Shown here: positions 20,360 through 27,578 of the stretch, piece by piece
Position numbering within the stretch: position 1 is the stretch's first letter
How the letters are laid out: each line of letters begins with the position of its first letter
Origin: Haloarcula marismortui ATCC 43049
Lineage (GTDB): Archaea; Halobacteriota; Halobacteria; Halobacteriales; Haloarculaceae
Assembly: GCF_000011085.1 (NCBI RefSeq)
Contig: NC_006396.1
Span: 1,798,001-1,862,000, forward strand
Reading direction: 5' to 3'
DNA: 64,000 nucleotides
Position numbers and translations under genes: made by a program
The notes under the pieces: generated by a model
Told to the model about the DNA's origin: nothing
The model's input: the letters and a program-made list of their open reading frames with translations, nothing else
Database searches by the model: none

Positions 20360-20583
20360 TCAAGCGTCCGCTGTCGGTGAAGCGTCAGAACGGAGATAAC
20401 GACGCCAGCAAGTGCAACTGCCTCTATTGCGAGCACCAGCCAGAACGCCGGCCGGAACGCCAGTCCAAACGACCGGAACACTGGGAGGATGAACAATCCC
20501 ACGACTGCGAGTCCGGCCGAGAGAATGAGTCCCGTTAGTGATCGAACACTTAGTTCCTTCGGCGTCGTTGGCTCCTCACTCAT
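20356..20583 (-). CDS. Small two-helix membrane protein
   Basis: A 75-residue protein with a short acidic N-terminus (MSEEPTTPKEL), a helix LTGLILSAGLAVVGLFILPVF and a second helix FWLVLAIEAVALAGVVISVLTL, ending HRQRTLD. It overlaps the end of the convergent AAA ATPase gene by 4 bases and lies 65 bases downstream of the bacteriorhodopsin gene on the same strand, so it could share the rhodopsin transcript. Function is unknown. Confidence 0.65.
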   Translation of the reverse strand: MSEEPTTPKELSVRSLTGLILSAGLAVVGLFILPVFRSFGLAFRPAFWLVLAIEAVALAGVVISVLTLHRQRTLD

Positions 20584-20648
20584 GTGCGTATCAAACGTAC
20601 GTATCGTTGGTGCGGCGTATAAAAAAGTCGATGAGTGCTGGATGTCCG

Positions 20649-21401
20649 CTAGTCAGCGGCTTCAGCGGACGGCGTCGGGGCGGAGTCGCCACCGACGATT
20701 GCGCGACTGCGCAGCAGGATGAATCCGAACCCGATCTTCGCGGTCAGGTCCAGAATCATGAACAGCAGGGTTTCGCCGAACAGGCCGACGAGTCCGAGTC
20801 CCTCGGTCCCAACAAGCCACGCGACGGGGTAGATGGCCCACGCGACGAGGATGATGTTTCGAAGGACGTTGAACGTCGACTGTGCTTCTTCGCTGGCATC
20901 GCTCGCGGCCTCGCCGACAACGACGACGAGGTAGTACAGGACGAACAGCATCGCGATGGTGCTGATAGTCCAGAAGGCGTACCGGGCCACAGGCACCTTC
21001 ATCAGCGTCGCGGCGAGGCCGGTAACGATCATGAAGGCGTCGATGGTGATGAGCGACGCCATGTCGCGGTTGCTTGCGCCGGCCAGGAGGCCGATATCAA
21101 GCAACAACAGCGGCGTCGTGAACAGCCAGTCAGCGTATCGCGCCCAGTATACGTCGATGACCCGTCCGTTGACGAGTTCGACCTCCGTCAGGCCGAACCC
21201 GAAGAACATCGACAGGTACGACGACGCGGCGATACCTGCGATAAGGATGGTGATGACGTAGAACTCCTCCTGCTCGGGGTCCTGAACGTCCCATCCTTTG
21301 GCCATGAAGTACACCATACCCAGTAACATCCCGACCGTGCCGAGTGCGAGCCAGATTCCTTCGCCCTCTACACCGAGACTTGACACCTGGAGTGGCAACA
21401 T
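20649..21401 (-). CDS. bop: Bacteriorhodopsin-type light-driven proton pump
   Basis: A 250-residue seven-helix retinal protein. Key residues are all present (numbered from the ATG at 21401): the Schiff-base Lys222 in DLTAKIGFG, counter-ions Asp91 in RYADW and Asp218, proton donor Asp102 in TTPLLLLD, and the release-group glutamates Glu200 (GTEG) and Glu210 (GETL). Together these indicate an outward proton pump, not a sensory rhodopsin or chloride pump. The ATG is used in place of a GTG one codon upstream. Retinal for it can be made by the crtB-crtY-blh genes at 52.6-55.4 kb. It is related to the bacteriorhodopsins of Haloarcula species, which often have more than one. Confidence 0.95.
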   Translation of the reverse strand: MLPLQVSSLGVEGEGIWLALGTVGMLLGMVYFMAKGWDVQDPEQEEFYVITILIAGIAASSYLSMFFGFGLTEVELVNGRVIDVYWARYADWLFTTPLLLLDIGLLAGASNRDMASLITIDAFMIVTGLAATLMKVPVARYAFWTISTIAMLFVLYYLVVVVGEAASDASEEAQSTFNVLRNIILVAWAIYPVAWLVGTEGLGLVGLFGETLLFMILDLTAKIGFGFILLRSRAIVGGDSAPTPSAEAAD

Positions 21402-21423
21402 CACATCAACAATAAAGGCTGGA

Positions 21424-21433
21424 CATAAAAAAC
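21424..21433 (-). promoter_or_regulatory. TATA-like box of the bacteriorhodopsin gene
   Basis: The plus-strand sequence CATAAAAAAC reads GTTTTTTATG on the coding strand, 23-32 bases before the ATG at 21401. This spacing predicts a leaderless or nearly leaderless mRNA, as known for haloarchaeal bop genes. Confidence 0.55.
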
Positions 21434-21440
21434 AGCACCC

Positions 21441-21455
21441 CCAAATTGATACGTG
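21441..21455 (-). promoter_or_regulatory. Weak candidate Bat upstream activator sequence before bop
   Basis: The coding-strand sequence CACGTATCAATTTGG ends with the TTnGG half of the Halobacterium Bat site, recalled as ACCcnactagTTnGG. It lies about 40-54 bases upstream of the expected transcription start, which is the known position of that site. Only about 7 of 13 defined positions match, so support is positional more than sequence-based. Confidence 0.3.
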
Positions 21456-21760
21456 TATGAACGATAATTATCACTTTTGCTGGGACAGTTGAGTACTGTG
21501 CTCAGGGTAAGCAGGGATAGTAATGTATATTCGGCGTCTGCGGGGAAGTGCTGACACACCATAGCAATAGTTTACATAGTGACTAGTCATCTCAGAGTGA
21601 GCGATAGCTGACGGAAAATACGTCGTGATTAGATAGGTTTTTAATCGCGCGCGCGAGCGCGCCGGATAACAAACGTACTGGGTTATGAGCGAGCGGAAAT
21701 CCGCCGATATGCCGCTGAATTGGCAGTAACTTAAAACATATGTCCGGCCTATATTACCAT
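21456..21760. other. AT-rich region between divergent genes
   Basis: This stretch separates the bacteriorhodopsin promoter from the zinc-ribbon gene at 21761. It contains an alternating GC run (CGCGCGCGAGCGCGCC near 21645-21662) after a T-rich stretch, and a 14-codon frame starting at 21685 (MSERKSADMPLNWQ) that I do not call a gene. A TATA-like CTTAAAAC at 21730-21737 fits a leaderless start at 21761. Confidence 0.4.
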
Positions 21761-22090
21761 ATGTCGGATGAGGCCGAGGCTACAGAAAGCGAGGCAGAGT
21801 CAGAGGAGTCAGCTACTTCGCAAGCCGAAACCGAGACAGAGGCGGTCCTTGATGCAGATGCAGCGGCTGCGACACAGTCTACAGCGGAATTGCGGGAGGT
21901 TATCGATGAGCAGCAAGAGCAGATAGAAGAACTCGAAGACTTGCTCCTAGACCTCTCAACGCGGGTTGCAGACGGGAACTCTATGGGAGTCTGTCCTGAC
22001 TGTCACGGGCCAGTCATCAAGGTCAGTCCATGGTTCCGCTCAGCGAAGATCAAGTGCACCGACTGCGGGCGCGTGTTCCACGAGTACTGA
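21761..22090 (+). CDS. Acidic coiled-coil protein with C-terminal zinc ribbon
   Basis: A 109-residue protein. Residues 1-45 are extremely acidic (Glu, Asp, Ser, Ala), residues 46-75 (AELREVIDEQQEQIEELEDLLLDLSTRV) form a coiled coil, and the last 30 residues contain a zinc ribbon (CPDCHG and CTDCGR). The arrangement suggests a homodimeric adaptor or regulator; no family name is known to me. The ATG at 21761 is chosen because a TATA-like box lies 24-31 bases upstream. Another ATG at 21740 would add seven residues. It is divergent from bop. Confidence 0.7.
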   Translation: MSDEAEATESEAESEESATSQAETETEAVLDADAAAATQSTAELREVIDEQQEQIEELEDLLLDLSTRVADGNSMGVCPDCHGPVIKVSPWFRSAKIKCTDCGRVFHEY

Positions 22091-22155
22091 ACTGGTGCAG
22101 GCCGGGACGACGGACCGGACCTCGTCCGTACCCTGCGTCAAGAGGGGACACTGAA

Positions 22156-22599
22156 ATGCCGGTGGGTCGTAACAGTGCTGTGAGCTTCGAGTATACGACT
22201 ACAGTCGAGGTCCGGTACACGGACATCGACACGTACGGCCACGTCAACAACGCGACGTATGCGACCTACTTCGAGGAGGCTCGCATCGACTACCTGCACG
22301 ACGTGGTCAACTGTGGCGAAGCGCTACTCTCGGGCAGCGAGTCGGGCACCGGAATGGTCATCGCGAACCTCGAAGTCGATTACATCCAGCCGGTCCAGAT
22401 CAGTGACTCAGTCGCCGTTGCCGTCCGGGTTCCACGTCTGGGTGAGAAGAGCTTCCCCTTCGAGTATGAGGTCCGGACCGAAGATGGGGTGGCTGCGACC
22501 GGGGAAACAACCGTCGTCACATACGATCGCGACACGGAATCCTCGCGCCCGATTCCCGAAGACTGGCGGGACGCGATCACGAAATTCGAGGGGCTGTAG
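22156..22599 (+). CDS. Acyl-CoA thioesterase, 4HBT (YbgC/FadM) family
   Basis: A 147-residue hotdog-fold thioesterase. The hallmark RYTDIDTYGHVNNATYATYFEEARIDYL carries the catalytic Asp of the 4-hydroxybenzoyl-CoA thioesterase class. The rest of the fold (MVIANLEVDYIQPVQISD and FEYEVRTEDG) is complete. It hydrolyses an acyl- or aryl-CoA ester of unknown chain; in archaea, which lack fatty-acid membranes, the substrate is uncertain. The ATG at 22156 begins MPVGRNSAVSFEY; the longer frame upstream overlaps the preceding gene and is basic, so it is rejected. Confidence 0.87.
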   Translation: MPVGRNSAVSFEYTTTVEVRYTDIDTYGHVNNATYATYFEEARIDYLHDVVNCGEALLSGSESGTGMVIANLEVDYIQPVQISDSVAVAVRVPRLGEKSFPFEYEVRTEDGVAATGETTVVTYDRDTESSRPIPEDWRDAITKFEGL

Positions 22600-22702
22600 C
22601 CACAGCCGATAGCGAGAACCATCCATTTTGCTCCGTCCAACGTAGAAACCGTCGGGCCGACCGGTGGTTTTACTTTTTATCCAGATGTTGTACTGAAAAC
22701 AT

Positions 22703-23887
22703 ATGGAATACAGTACCGACCTCGGACGGCGCGTCCTCCTCACCCTCGCGGGCGTCGCACTCCTCCTCGTGGTCGGGCTCGTCCTGTCCCAGTTCCTTCC
22801 GACGCTCGTGTTTACCGTCTTTCTGTACTATGCCAGCCGACCGATTTATCGACGGCTCGGACGGCTTCCGCTGCCCAAGTCGTTCCTGAAGCGGGCCGTC
22901 CCCTACCAGAAGCAGGTCCATGCGGCCGCCACGATTTTCTTCTTTCTGTTGCCGTTTGTGGTTCTGGTCGGCTACACGCTCGTCCTCGTTATCCCTGAGC
23001 TACAGTCGTTCTTCGGCGAGGGTGGCCTGGGTGCGGCGTACCTCTCACAGTTTCAGGAGCTGCAGGGTGGCTCGCCGCCGGGACCGCTCGCTGACCTCGG
23101 CTTCTCAGAGGTGCTGGCAATGGGGCCGGCTGAGGTGATCGACCTGTTGCGAAACGCGACAGTCCAGTCGTGGCTGGGACGAGTCTCTGATACGCTCATT
23201 GGATCGTTGAGTCTGCTCACATCGCTACTGCTTCGCGTGTTCATCATGTTCGCTGGAACGTACTACCTGCTTACCGACGGACCGCGGCTTGTCGGCTGGT
23301 TTCTCGACACCTTCGACGGGTCGGGTGTCCTTCGCGAGTACGCGGCGGCAGTCGACGAGGAACTGTCTTCAATTCTCTTCGGAAACATCCTGAACGCACT
23401 GGTGACCGGCGTCATCGGGATTTTCGTGTTCTCGCTGTACAATCTGGTCGCTCCCGGCTCAGTACAGATTCCGTTTGCGCCACTTGTCGGCGCACTCACC
23501 GGCATCGGCAGCCTCATTCCCGTGGTCGGGATGAAAATCGTCTACCTGCCCGTCGCTGTGCTGCTTGCGGTCTCCGCGGTCGTCACGGGGCAGACGGCGG
23601 CCCTGGCCTGGGTTGCCCTCTTCCTCGTGGTCACACTGGTCGTCGTCGACACTATCCCGGATTTCCTGATTCGGCCGTACGTCAGTGGCGACCTGACCCA
23701 CGTCGGCCTGTTGATGTTCGCGTACATCCTCGGTCCCATCGCCTTTGGCTTCTACGGCATCTTTTTGGGTCCGATGCTGCTGGTCCTTGCCGCCCAGTTC
23801 TTCCGGATTATTGTCCCCTACATCATTACGGGCACAGTCGAAACGACACAGACGTCGCTCTCCGAATACGACTCCGGGGAGTCGTAA
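22703..23887 (+). CDS. AI-2E family transporter (PerM/UPF0118)
   Basis: A 394-residue membrane protein with about eight helices in the pattern of the AI-2 exporter/PerM family: paired N-terminal helices, a long extracytoplasmic region from about 100 to 165, and a C-terminal block of helices containing LVGALTGIGSLIPVVGMKIVYLPVA and PDFLIRPYVSGDLTHVGLLMFAYILGPIAFGFYGIFLGPMLL, which are the most conserved parts. Members export small molecules or act as Na+/H+ antiporters; the substrate here is unknown. A T-rich TATA-like box (CTTTTTATCC near 22672-22681) lies 22-31 bases before the ATG, consistent with a leaderless transcript. Confidence 0.88.
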   Translation: MEYSTDLGRRVLLTLAGVALLLVVGLVLSQFLPTLVFTVFLYYASRPIYRRLGRLPLPKSFLKRAVPYQKQVHAAATIFFFLLPFVVLVGYTLVLVIPELQSFFGEGGLGAAYLSQFQELQGGSPPGPLADLGFSEVLAMGPAEVIDLLRNATVQSWLGRVSDTLIGSLSLLTSLLLRVFIMFAGTYYLLTDGPRLVGWFLDTFDGSGVLREYAAAVDEELSSILFGNILNALVTGVIGIFVFSLYNLVAPGSVQIPFAPLVGALTGIGSLIPVVGMKIVYLPVAVLLAVSAVVTGQTAALAWVALFLVVTLVVVDTIPDFLIRPYVSGDLTHVGLLMFAYILGPIAFGFYGIFLGPMLLVLAAQFFRIIVPYIITGTVETTQTSLSEYDSGES

Positions 23888-23890
23888 CTG

Positions 23891-25276
23891 CTACCCGTTC
23901 CTGAGTCGGGCGCTGGCAGTCCCGAAGTCGAGACAGCGACTGTCTACCGACGAATCGATTCGGTCGAGCCACCGTAGCTCCATCACCGAGAGGCGGTAGT
24001 GACACGTCGATGGCTCGGCCTGTTGCCAGTAGAGGTACCGGACGTCGGGTACTGGTTCGGCCTCGTCGTATGCCGCTGGGAGGTCGTGGGTTTCGAGATC
24101 TGACATCGGTTCCGGGCCCGGTGTCTCGACGGGTGTGAAGATAACGCCAACGCTACCGAGGAAGACGACATTCACAACGAGGACCAGCGCAAGGATGGCG
24201 CTGAGATACTGTGTCTGTTGCCGGTCCCGAAACACTGTCGCAACCATCCCGAGCCCGATTGCGACGAACGCAAGCCCCGGAATGAGGTCTGTGTAGCCAC
24301 CGGTCTCGAAATCAACGAACAGTATCAGAAACACAAACCACGCTGCGCCGACCGGAATCCACCATTCGGTGCGTCCGACAACACCGTCAGCACCAGTGAA
24401 ACAGTGTCGAGCGGTGTGAGCGAGGCCAAGTCCACCAAGCACGACGAACGGTGACGCCCATTTGAAGTGGACAACACCGGCCACAAACCGAGCGAGCAAC
24501 GACGCGTGTTCCTCCGTCTGTAACGGGACGAGGAAAACCTGAACGACCATCTCCGAGGCCGAATGCCACAGGAGAAACACCGGCAGCAACATGACGATGG
24601 TAAAACCGAGGCCACCGGCGACGACACGCTCAAGCGCCCGCATGTCGCGCCGCTGGACCGCTAAACCGACCACAATCAGCGGGAAGATGGCTCCTGCCTG
24701 CCAGTATCCCACGCTGGCTGCCGCAGCCACACCGCTCAGTGCCGGGTAGCCACGCGTGTACAGATATATCGCTAGTAGCCCACAGAGAACGAGAAGATAT
24801 TTCGCTTTGAACCCATACGCCGGACGGACAGCAAACCCCGGCAACAGGAACATCGACAGACCAGCCAGCGGCGCAACGATATCGTCGCCAGTGATGTCGT
24901 AGACGAGCATCACAACGAGTGCAACGATTGCACACACCGCGCCGCTCATCAGCACCACGCTGAGGAGGTGGAGGCGATACATATCGCCGCCAGATAGCAA
25001 CGCCAGTACCCCAGTCGTCTCGTAGGACAGCGGCAACTTCGGTTCCCAGGCATCGACGTACAACCGGCCACCATGTGTCAGATACCAGCCGAGATGCTCG
25101 AAGATTCCAGCGTCGGGTGCCATGGGTGGTCGAGTAGAGTCGAGTGTGATTGTCACGAAAAAGTACAACTGTGTGCCAACGGCGAACAGCACTGGAAACG
25201 CGAGCCGTCTATCGTGGGGTCGAAGAGCAAGCGAACGAAGCAGATCCCTGAGCTGGTCTTTGTTTCGTCTGCTCAC
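23891..25276 (-). CDS. Polytopic membrane protein, probable GT-C-type glycosyltransferase
   Basis: A 461-residue protein with about eleven hydrophobic helices. After the first helix comes an extracytoplasmic loop with acidic residues (APDAGIFEHLGWYLTHGGRLYVDAWEPKLPL), like the catalytic first loop of GT-C (GT39/ArnT-like) glycosyltransferases that use polyprenyl-linked sugars. The C-terminal 90 residues form a soluble domain. The substrate, presumably dolichol-phosphate sugar for surface glycoproteins, is inferred. The start is a GTG at 25276; TATA-like CTATAC on the minus strand near 25308 lies about 30 bases upstream. It converges on the AI-2E gene with 3 bases between stops. Confidence 0.7.
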   Translation of the reverse strand: MSRRNKDQLRDLLRSLALRPHDRRLAFPVLFAVGTQLYFFVTITLDSTRPPMAPDAGIFEHLGWYLTHGGRLYVDAWEPKLPLSYETTGVLALLSGGDMYRLHLLSVVLMSGAVCAIVALVVMLVYDITGDDIVAPLAGLSMFLLPGFAVRPAYGFKAKYLLVLCGLLAIYLYTRGYPALSGVAAAASVGYWQAGAIFPLIVVGLAVQRRDMRALERVVAGGLGFTIVMLLPVFLLWHSASEMVVQVFLVPLQTEEHASLLARFVAGVVHFKWASPFVVLGGLGLAHTARHCFTGADGVVGRTEWWIPVGAAWFVFLILFVDFETGGYTDLIPGLAFVAIGLGMVATVFRDRQQTQYLSAILALVLVVNVVFLGSVGVIFTPVETPGPEPMSDLETHDLPAAYDEAEPVPDVRYLYWQQAEPSTCHYRLSVMELRWLDRIDSSVDSRCLDFGTASARLRNG

Positions 25277-25971
25277 ACGGTTTGTTTGTGTTCAGGTGAG
25301 CAAAAGTATAGACTAATTTAGAACATGTGCAGTAGCTGAAAGCAGTCACTGTTCGCATTACATATACAGTCACCGTGGTTAGGATTGTATTTGTAGATTG
25401 CTGTGTAGCTCGCAACCCATTTCAGACACAGTTCGTATGAATAGCTACAACCGTTCAGAGACCGCTTTCGTGCGTACTCAGTCCTAGTTTGAGTACGGAA
25501 CGGTGGTACAGCAGTGATGCCCGGTCAATAGTACTGTTATATCGAACGTGTACTCATGTGGGTTAAACTTCCCCTACTCGGCGTGATGGCGTCGCAGGCA
25601 CTGTTTCGGTCCCGAAACAGCGAAAGCAAGTATCATATCAGAGTAGTTAGATACCGAATATTGGAACCGGTCAAGCGAACTCCAGTCTATTACGAGCGCG
25701 CTGCCTTCTTGGATTTAATTAAACACGGCGACGGCGACGGCGACTGTGTTTGAAACGCCAATCGGTACAGAACTACCGTACGGAGCCGTACCAGTACTTC
25801 ACCGAACTGGACCCGCTTGCACAACAGACGGTACTGATCGGCACATCGACAGTCAGGTAGCAAACCAAGAGCGGTGAGGACAAAGCCAATTTAGTATAGC
25901 AATTACCAGTTTATCGGCGCCATTCACCGAACGCGTCGGCCTTTTACGAGTACGCCGAGTAGGGGGACCTA
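25277..25971. other. Gene-poor 695-base region
   Basis: This is the longest stretch without a convincing gene. Its A+T content is higher than its neighbours. A 65-codon frame at 25556-25753 (MWVKLPLLGVMASQ...) ends in a short GAC-GGC tandem run and resembles no known protein. Downstream, around 25755-25860, a frame reading QNYRTEPYQYFTELDPLAQQ and ending at a TAG at 25858-25860 looks protein-like but has no start, so it may be the tail of a decayed gene. No tRNA or terminal repeats of a mobile element were seen. Confidence 0.4.
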
Positions 25972-26880
25972 ATGGTCCAGAACGTGGCTTCAGTGATGGC
26001 GGAGCTGGAACCCGAGGACTTCCATCTGCTCTCTGGCGTCGAACAGGGGATGCGGTTCTCGGAGTACGTCGCCCGCGAGAAGTTGACCGAGTTCTCCCGG
26101 CTGACGACAGAAGATGTCGACTACCGGCTTGACCGGTGTGCGGACCGGGGACTGGTCGAGCGAAAAACCATCCAGTACGAAGGGTTCAAACTCACTTTTG
26201 AAGGGTACGATACGCTTGCGCTGCATACCTTTGCTGAGCGAGACACAATTGAAGGAGTGGGATCGCCGCTGGGCGTCGGCAAGGAGAGCGACGTGTACGA
26301 GGCCCAGTCGTACAAACCGGTGGCGCTGAAATACCACCGCGAGGGGTACACCAATTTCCGCGAAGTGATGAAAGAACGAGAGTACACCGCCGACCGAGAC
26401 CATGTCTCCTGGCTCTACACCGCCCGGAAGGCAGCCGAGCGGGAGTACGATGCCCTCGAGACGCTGTATCCGAACGTGTCGGTCCCACAGCCAATCGACA
26501 CGAACCGCCATGCGATTGTCATGGAGAAAATAGATGGCGTCGAGCTCTCCCGAACGAAACTCGAAACAGCACAGGTACTACCGATTCTAGATCTCGTGCT
26601 TGAGGAGATGCAGACGGCCTACCGCGAAGGGTACGTCCACGCGGACATGAGCGAGTACAACGTCTTCGTCACGAACGAGGGTGTCGTCGTCTTCGACTGG
26701 CCACAGGCAGTCCCGACCGACCACGAAAACGCCCGGGAACTGCTAACTCGCGATGTCGAGAACATCGTGAGCTACTTCGAACGAAAATATCCGCAGGAAA
26801 TCAGTAACGTCGACAGGGACGCAGTCGCCGAACGGCTGGCGACCGACGCGTTCGATTCGATTACCGAATTTACTGAGTAG
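25972..26880 (+). CDS. rio2: RIO2-type atypical serine kinase
   Basis: A 302-residue kinase/ATPase that acts late in small ribosomal subunit maturation. An N-terminal winged-helix domain (about 8-85) is followed by a phosphate-binding loop GVGKESDVYEA (101-111), the catalytic loop HADMSEYN with Asp225 and Asn230, and the metal-binding FDWPQ motif with Asp242. The order winged helix plus RIO domain marks RIO2 rather than RIO1. The length is typical. The ATG at 25972 lies just after the gene-poor region, and no partner gene is adjacent. Confidence 0.94.
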   Translation: MVQNVASVMAELEPEDFHLLSGVEQGMRFSEYVAREKLTEFSRLTTEDVDYRLDRCADRGLVERKTIQYEGFKLTFEGYDTLALHTFAERDTIEGVGSPLGVGKESDVYEAQSYKPVALKYHREGYTNFREVMKEREYTADRDHVSWLYTARKAAEREYDALETLYPNVSVPQPIDTNRHAIVMEKIDGVELSRTKLETAQVLPILDLVLEEMQTAYREGYVHADMSEYNVFVTNEGVVVFDWPQAVPTDHENARELLTRDVENIVSYFERKYPQEISNVDRDAVAERLATDAFDSITEFTE

Positions 26881-27129
26881 CGGCGTTTTGGCCGCTAATT
26901 GCTCTCTTCTGGCGGTTCACAGACGACTCGGAGCTGGGCCGATCGTCGCTCGGATAAATCCTATAATGCGATATCAAATTAGACAAAACCGTGCTGGCCG
27001 GGTCGATTCGAGACAGCGGTGATGGAGGCGAGTCTTTACCGGTAGCGGGGCTGAGTGCTGTGCGACGGACCCACTTCGTTGGATAGCAGGTTCGAATGTT
27101 CCAGATGTACCGACGCTCCGCAGATTGGA
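26881..27129. other. Intergenic region, no gene recognised
   Basis: About 250 bases lie between rio2 and the first iron box. A GGTTCGAAT at about 27091-27099 looks like a tRNA T-loop, but no acceptor or anticodon stems can be built around it. AT-rich GGATAAATCCTATAATGCGATATC near 26954-26977 may be a promoter, but no frame follows. Confidence 0.35.
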
Positions 27130-27143
27130 TTAGGCCATCCTAA
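27130..27143. promoter_or_regulatory. Iron box 1 (DtxR/SirR/Idr-type operator)
   Basis: TTAGGCCATCCTAA is a perfect 5-base inverted repeat, TTAGG-N4-CCTAA, of the kind bound by DtxR-family iron regulators such as the haloarchaeal Idr/SirR proteins. It lies about 14 bases upstream of the TATA box. The operon downstream ends with a DtxR-type regulator, so autoregulation is plausible. Confidence 0.6.
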
Positions 27144-27156
27144 AAACCACAGACGT

Positions 27157-27165
27157 TTTATATTG
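27157..27165 (+). promoter_or_regulatory. TATA box of the iron-box operon
   Basis: TTTATATTG between the two iron boxes lies 20-28 bases before the ATG at 27185, the spacing for a leaderless transcript. Confidence 0.55.
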
Positions 27166-27179
27166 TTAGGTAGCCCTAA
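27166..27179. promoter_or_regulatory. Iron box 2 (DtxR/SirR/Idr-type operator)
   Basis: TTAGGTAGCCCTAA is a second perfect TTAGG-N4-CCTAA palindrome, centred 36 bases from the first. It lies between the TATA box and the expected start site, where a bound repressor would block transcription. The first box lies upstream of the TATA box. Confidence 0.65.
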
Positions 27180-27184
27180 ATCAT

Positions 27185-27436
27185 ATGGCAGACGACGGTA
27201 CTGAGTGCGGGGCACAAACGGGGGAAGACCCACGCAAGGAACGATGGCGGGACGCTTCGTATTGTCCAGACCCATCGACACCGTCTGCGTGGTGCCAACA
27301 TATACCGCGAGCGATATCCCGAGGTCCCACCGACGAGCTGTTGCTCGCCCGCCCGTGCTCTGCCGGAACCATGGGGGGCGTCTGCCTAATGGGTGGCAAT
27401 GGTGGTGGGGCTGGGGGGGAGCCAAACGATGAATGA
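27185..27436 (+). CDS. Small Cys-containing hypothetical protein, first gene of iron-box operon
   Basis: An 83-residue frame with five Cys residues and a Gly-rich tail (MGGVCLMGGNGGGAGGEPNDE). The codon third positions are not as GC-rich as those of neighbours, so it is only a candidate. In its favour are a TATA box and two iron boxes directly upstream and an 8-base overlap with the following frame. It matches no family I know. Another frame over the same DNA (27205-27432) is less likely because it lacks the overlap. Confidence 0.4.
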   Translation: MADDGTECGAQTGEDPRKERWRDASYCPDPSTPSAWCQHIPRAISRGPTDELLLARPCSAGTMGGVCLMGGNGGGAGGEPNDE

Positions 27437-27578
27437 ACGCCCGCAACGGTCGCGCGCTCGACTGTGGGCATGGGCCTACGCGGTGGTCTTCGAGGCCGGT
27501 AAGCGGTCGACAGGGGAGCTGACGACCGATACGCCCACAGCAAACCACGGGGACGGAACGGATTCGTCGGAGCGATGA
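27429..27578 (+). CDS. Small basic hypothetical protein
   Basis: A 49-residue frame (MNERPQRSRARLWAWAYAVVFEAGK...) with a basic N-terminus, an aromatic short hydrophobic stretch and an acidic Thr-rich tail. It overlaps the previous frame by 8 bases and the DtxR-type regulator gene by 4 bases (ATGA), so it fits an operon of coupled small genes. No function can be suggested. Confidence 0.45.
   Translation: MNERPQRSRARLWAWAYAVVFEAGKRSTGELTTDTPTANHGDGTDSSER

Noticed and set aside
20538-21326. A 262-codon frame on the strand opposite bacteriorhodopsin
   Set aside because: The clearly conserved rhodopsin frame on the minus strand explains the codon usage and the plus-strand frame is only its shadow.
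21685-21729. A 14-codon frame (MSERKSADMPLNWQ) before the zinc-ribbon gene
   Set aside because: It is short, ends about 30 bases before the next gene's start and has no overlap, so there is no support beyond an ATG and a stop.
25730-25742. Short GACGGC tandem repeat run
   Set aside because: It is only three units and is found in many high-GC coding regions; no expansion or array was seen.
27080-27110. tRNA T-loop-like GGTTCGAAT in the region before the iron boxes
   Set aside because: No matching stems can be formed around it, and an AT-rich promoter with iron boxes follows within 30 bases.
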